A program made the translations under genes and the position numbers. The notes under the pieces are model-generated. The model was not told the DNA's origin, did not search any database, and saw only the letters and a program-made list of their open reading frames with translations. This document shows positions 62,526-64,000 of a DNA stretch of 64,000 nucleotides, one piece after another; position 1 is the first letter of the stretch; each line of letters begins with the position of its first letter. Source of the stretch: Mycobacterium simiae (GTDB lineage: Bacteria; Actinomycetota; Actinomycetes; Mycobacteriales; Mycobacteriaceae); contig NZ_AP022568.1 in the NCBI RefSeq assembly GCF_010727605.1, positions 3,968,001 to 4,032,000 of the forward strand, given 5' to 3'.

Positions 62526-64000
62526 GTGCCATTCCGCAATGTCGCCATCGTTGCTCACGTCGACCACGGTAAGACGACCCTCGTCGACGCGATGCTGCGC
62601 CAATCCGGAGCGCTACACGAGCGTGGTGAGCTGCAAGAACGCGTCATGGACAGCGGCGACCTGGAACGCGAAAAGGGCATCACGATCCTGGCCAAGAACA
62701 CCGCGGTACACCGCCACCATCCGGACGGCACGGTGACAGTGATCAACGTCATCGACACCCCTGGCCACGCCGACTTCGGCGGTGAGGTTGAGCGCGGGCT
62801 GTCCATGGTCGACGGCGTGCTGCTCTTGGTCGACGCGTCCGAGGGACCGTTGCCGCAGACCCGGTTCGTGTTGCGCAAGGCGCTACAGGCGCATCTGCCG
62901 GTGATTCTCGTCGTCAACAAGACCGACCGGCCGGACGCGCGCATCGGCGAGGTGGTCGACGCCAGCCACGATCTGCTGCTCGACGTGGCGTCCGACCTCG
63001 ACGCCGAAGCCGCCAAGGCGGCCGAACACGCACTGGGTCTGCCGACGCTGTACGCATCGGGGCGCGCGGGGATCGCGAGCACCGAACAGCCCGCCGACGG
63101 CGAGATCCCCGCCGGCGACAACCTCGACCCGCTGTTCGACGTGCTGATGGAGCACATCCCTGCGCCCTCGGGTGATGCGGGGGCTCCGCTGCAGGCATTG
63201 GTCACCAACCTGGACGCGTCCGCGTTCCTCGGCCGACTCGCCCTGATCCGCGTTTACAACGGCAAGCTGCGCAAGGGGCAGCAGGTGGCGTGGATGCGGG
63301 AGGTGGCCGGCGTACCGGTGATCACCAGCGCCAAGATCACCGAGCTGCTCGCCACCGAAGGCGTCGACCGCCGCCCGACGGACGTCGCGGTGGCCGGTGA
63401 CATCGTGGCGGTCGCGGGGATTCCCGAGATCATGATCGGCGACACCCTGGCCGATCCGGAACACGCGCACGCGCTGCCGCGCATCACCGTCGACGAGCCG
63501 GCGATCTCGGTCACCGTCGGCACCAACACCTCACCGCTGGCGGGCAAGGTGTCCGGCCACAAGCTGACCGCGCGCATGGTCCGCAACCGCCTCGACCAGG
63601 AATTGGTGGGCAACGTGTCGATCCGGGTGGTCGATATCGGCCGGCCCGACGCCTGGGAGGTGCAGGGGCGCGGGGAGCTCGCGTTGGCCGTGCTGGTCGA
63701 ACAGATGCGACGGGAGGGCTTCGAACTCACGGTCGGTAAGCCCCAGGTGGTCACCAAGACCATCGACGGCAAGCTGCACGAGCCGTTCGAGGCGATGACG
63801 ATCGACTGCCCGGAGGAGTTCGTGGGCGCCATCACCCAGTTGATGGCCGGCCGCAAGGGCCGCATGGAAGAAATGGCTAACCACGCTGCCGGCTGGGTCC
63901 GGATGGATTTCATCGTGCCCAGCCGCGGGCTGATCGGCTTCCGCACCGATTTCCTGACCCTCACCCGCGGCACCGGCATCGCCAACGCGGTGTTCGACGG
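62526..64000 (+). CDS. typA: GTP-binding protein TypA/BipA (partial, 3' end outside the window)
   Basis: The first 491 codons of a ribosome-binding translational GTPase. The G motifs are AHVDHGKTTL (G1), a DLEREKGITIL switch I (G2), DTPGHADFGGEV (G3) and NKTDRPDA (G4). The EF-Tu domain-2 region and the EF-G-like domains follow; the C-terminal BipA domain is cut by the window end. It acts in ribosome assembly and stress adaptation. In M. tuberculosis narGHJI lies between mutT2 and this gene; here typA follows mutT2 directly. GTG start at 62526. Confidence 0.96.
   Translation, partial: MPFRNVAIVAHVDHGKTTLVDAMLRQSGALHERGELQERVMDSGDLEREKGITILAKNTAVHRHHPDGTVTVINVIDTPGHADFGGEVERGLSMVDGVLLLVDASEGPLPQTRFVLRKALQAHLPVILVVNKTDRPDARIGEVVDASHDLLLDVASDLDAEAAKAAEHALGLPTLYASGRAGIASTEQPADGEIPAGDNLDPLFDVLMEHIPAPSGDAGAPLQALVTNLDASAFLGRLALIRVYNGKLRKGQQVAWMREVAGVPVITSAKITELLATEGVDRRPTDVAVAGDIVAVAGIPEIMIGDTLADPEHAHALPRITVDEPAISVTVGTNTSPLAGKVSGHKLTARMVRNRLDQELVGNVSIRVVDIGRPDAWEVQGRGELALAVLVEQMRREGFELTVGKPQVVTKTIDGKLHEPFEAMTIDCPEEFVGAITQLMAGRKGRMEEMANHAAGWVRMDFIVPSRGLIGFRTDFLTLTRGTGIANAVFD

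Overview
The window is high-GC actinobacterial DNA from a mycobacterium, most likely a slow-growing species. Gene order follows the M. tuberculosis H37Rv segment Rv1125-Rv1165 almost end to end: ppdK, a 13E12-type HNH protein, prpR, prpD, prpC, a DUF3556 membrane protein, metE, the Rv1138c/Rv1139c pair, mcr, mmpL13, a sirtuin, Rv1155, the Rv1157c/Rv1158c pair, pimE, phhB, mutT2 and typA. The synteny is from memory of H37Rv; species identity cannot be fixed from this sequence alone.

Regions. 1-7.6 kb: the end of an acyltransferase-like gene, a truncated-type pyruvate phosphate dikinase with its HTH partner, DoxX, an HNH protein, an amine oxidase and the regulator prpR. 7.6-11.1 kb: a complete methylcitrate operon, prpD-prpB-prpC; M. 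tuberculosis lacks prpB. 11.1-15.9 kb: a small secreted protein, a DUF3556 membrane protein preceded by a perfect KstR-like palindrome, and metE under a cobalamin riboswitch. 16-23 kb: accessory metabolic genes (SDR, TetR, TrpB2-type PLP enzyme, aldo/keto reductase, AraC regulator, GMC oxidoreductase).

22.9-36.7 kb is the most unusual part. It holds an SDR, a regulator made of two fused TetR units, a paired acyl-CoA dehydrogenase, a NorD-like VWA protein, a NorQ/CbbQ-like AAA ATPase, a tight operon (signal-less periplasmic-binding-fold protein, AveC-type membrane protein, SDR, cytochrome P450) and an aldehyde dehydrogenase. A similar near-palindromic 15-19 bp element (consensus near GAACAGATATTTGGTYCA) lies upstream of most of these units. 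I infer a co-regulated oxidation/degradation system for an unknown lipid or terpenoid-like substrate.

37-48 kb: intact thiolase and enoyl-CoA hydratase (remnants in M. tuberculosis), then a three-gene type III polyketide cluster resembling srsABC of phenolic-lipid synthesis, with a four-copy 56-bp MIRU-type repeat supplying the start signals of its last gene. Next come two related atypical SDRs flanking a CPBP protease, enoyl-CoA hydratase, mcr and a hydroxyacyl-CoA dehydrogenase. 48-64 kb: an unlisted 43-aa leaderless gene, an intact mmpL13 (split in H37Rv), a methyltransferase, a sirtuin, small regulators and repair genes, secreted Ala/Pro-rich proteins, pimE, phhB, a cyclopropane-synthase-like methyltransferase, an F420-type oxidoreductase, mutT2 and the start of typA. 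The narGHJI operon that lies between mutT2 and typA in M. tuberculosis is absent.

The common theme is propionyl-CoA and branched-lipid metabolism: methylcitrate cycle, alpha-methylacyl-CoA racemase, several beta-oxidation sets and a KstR-like operator.
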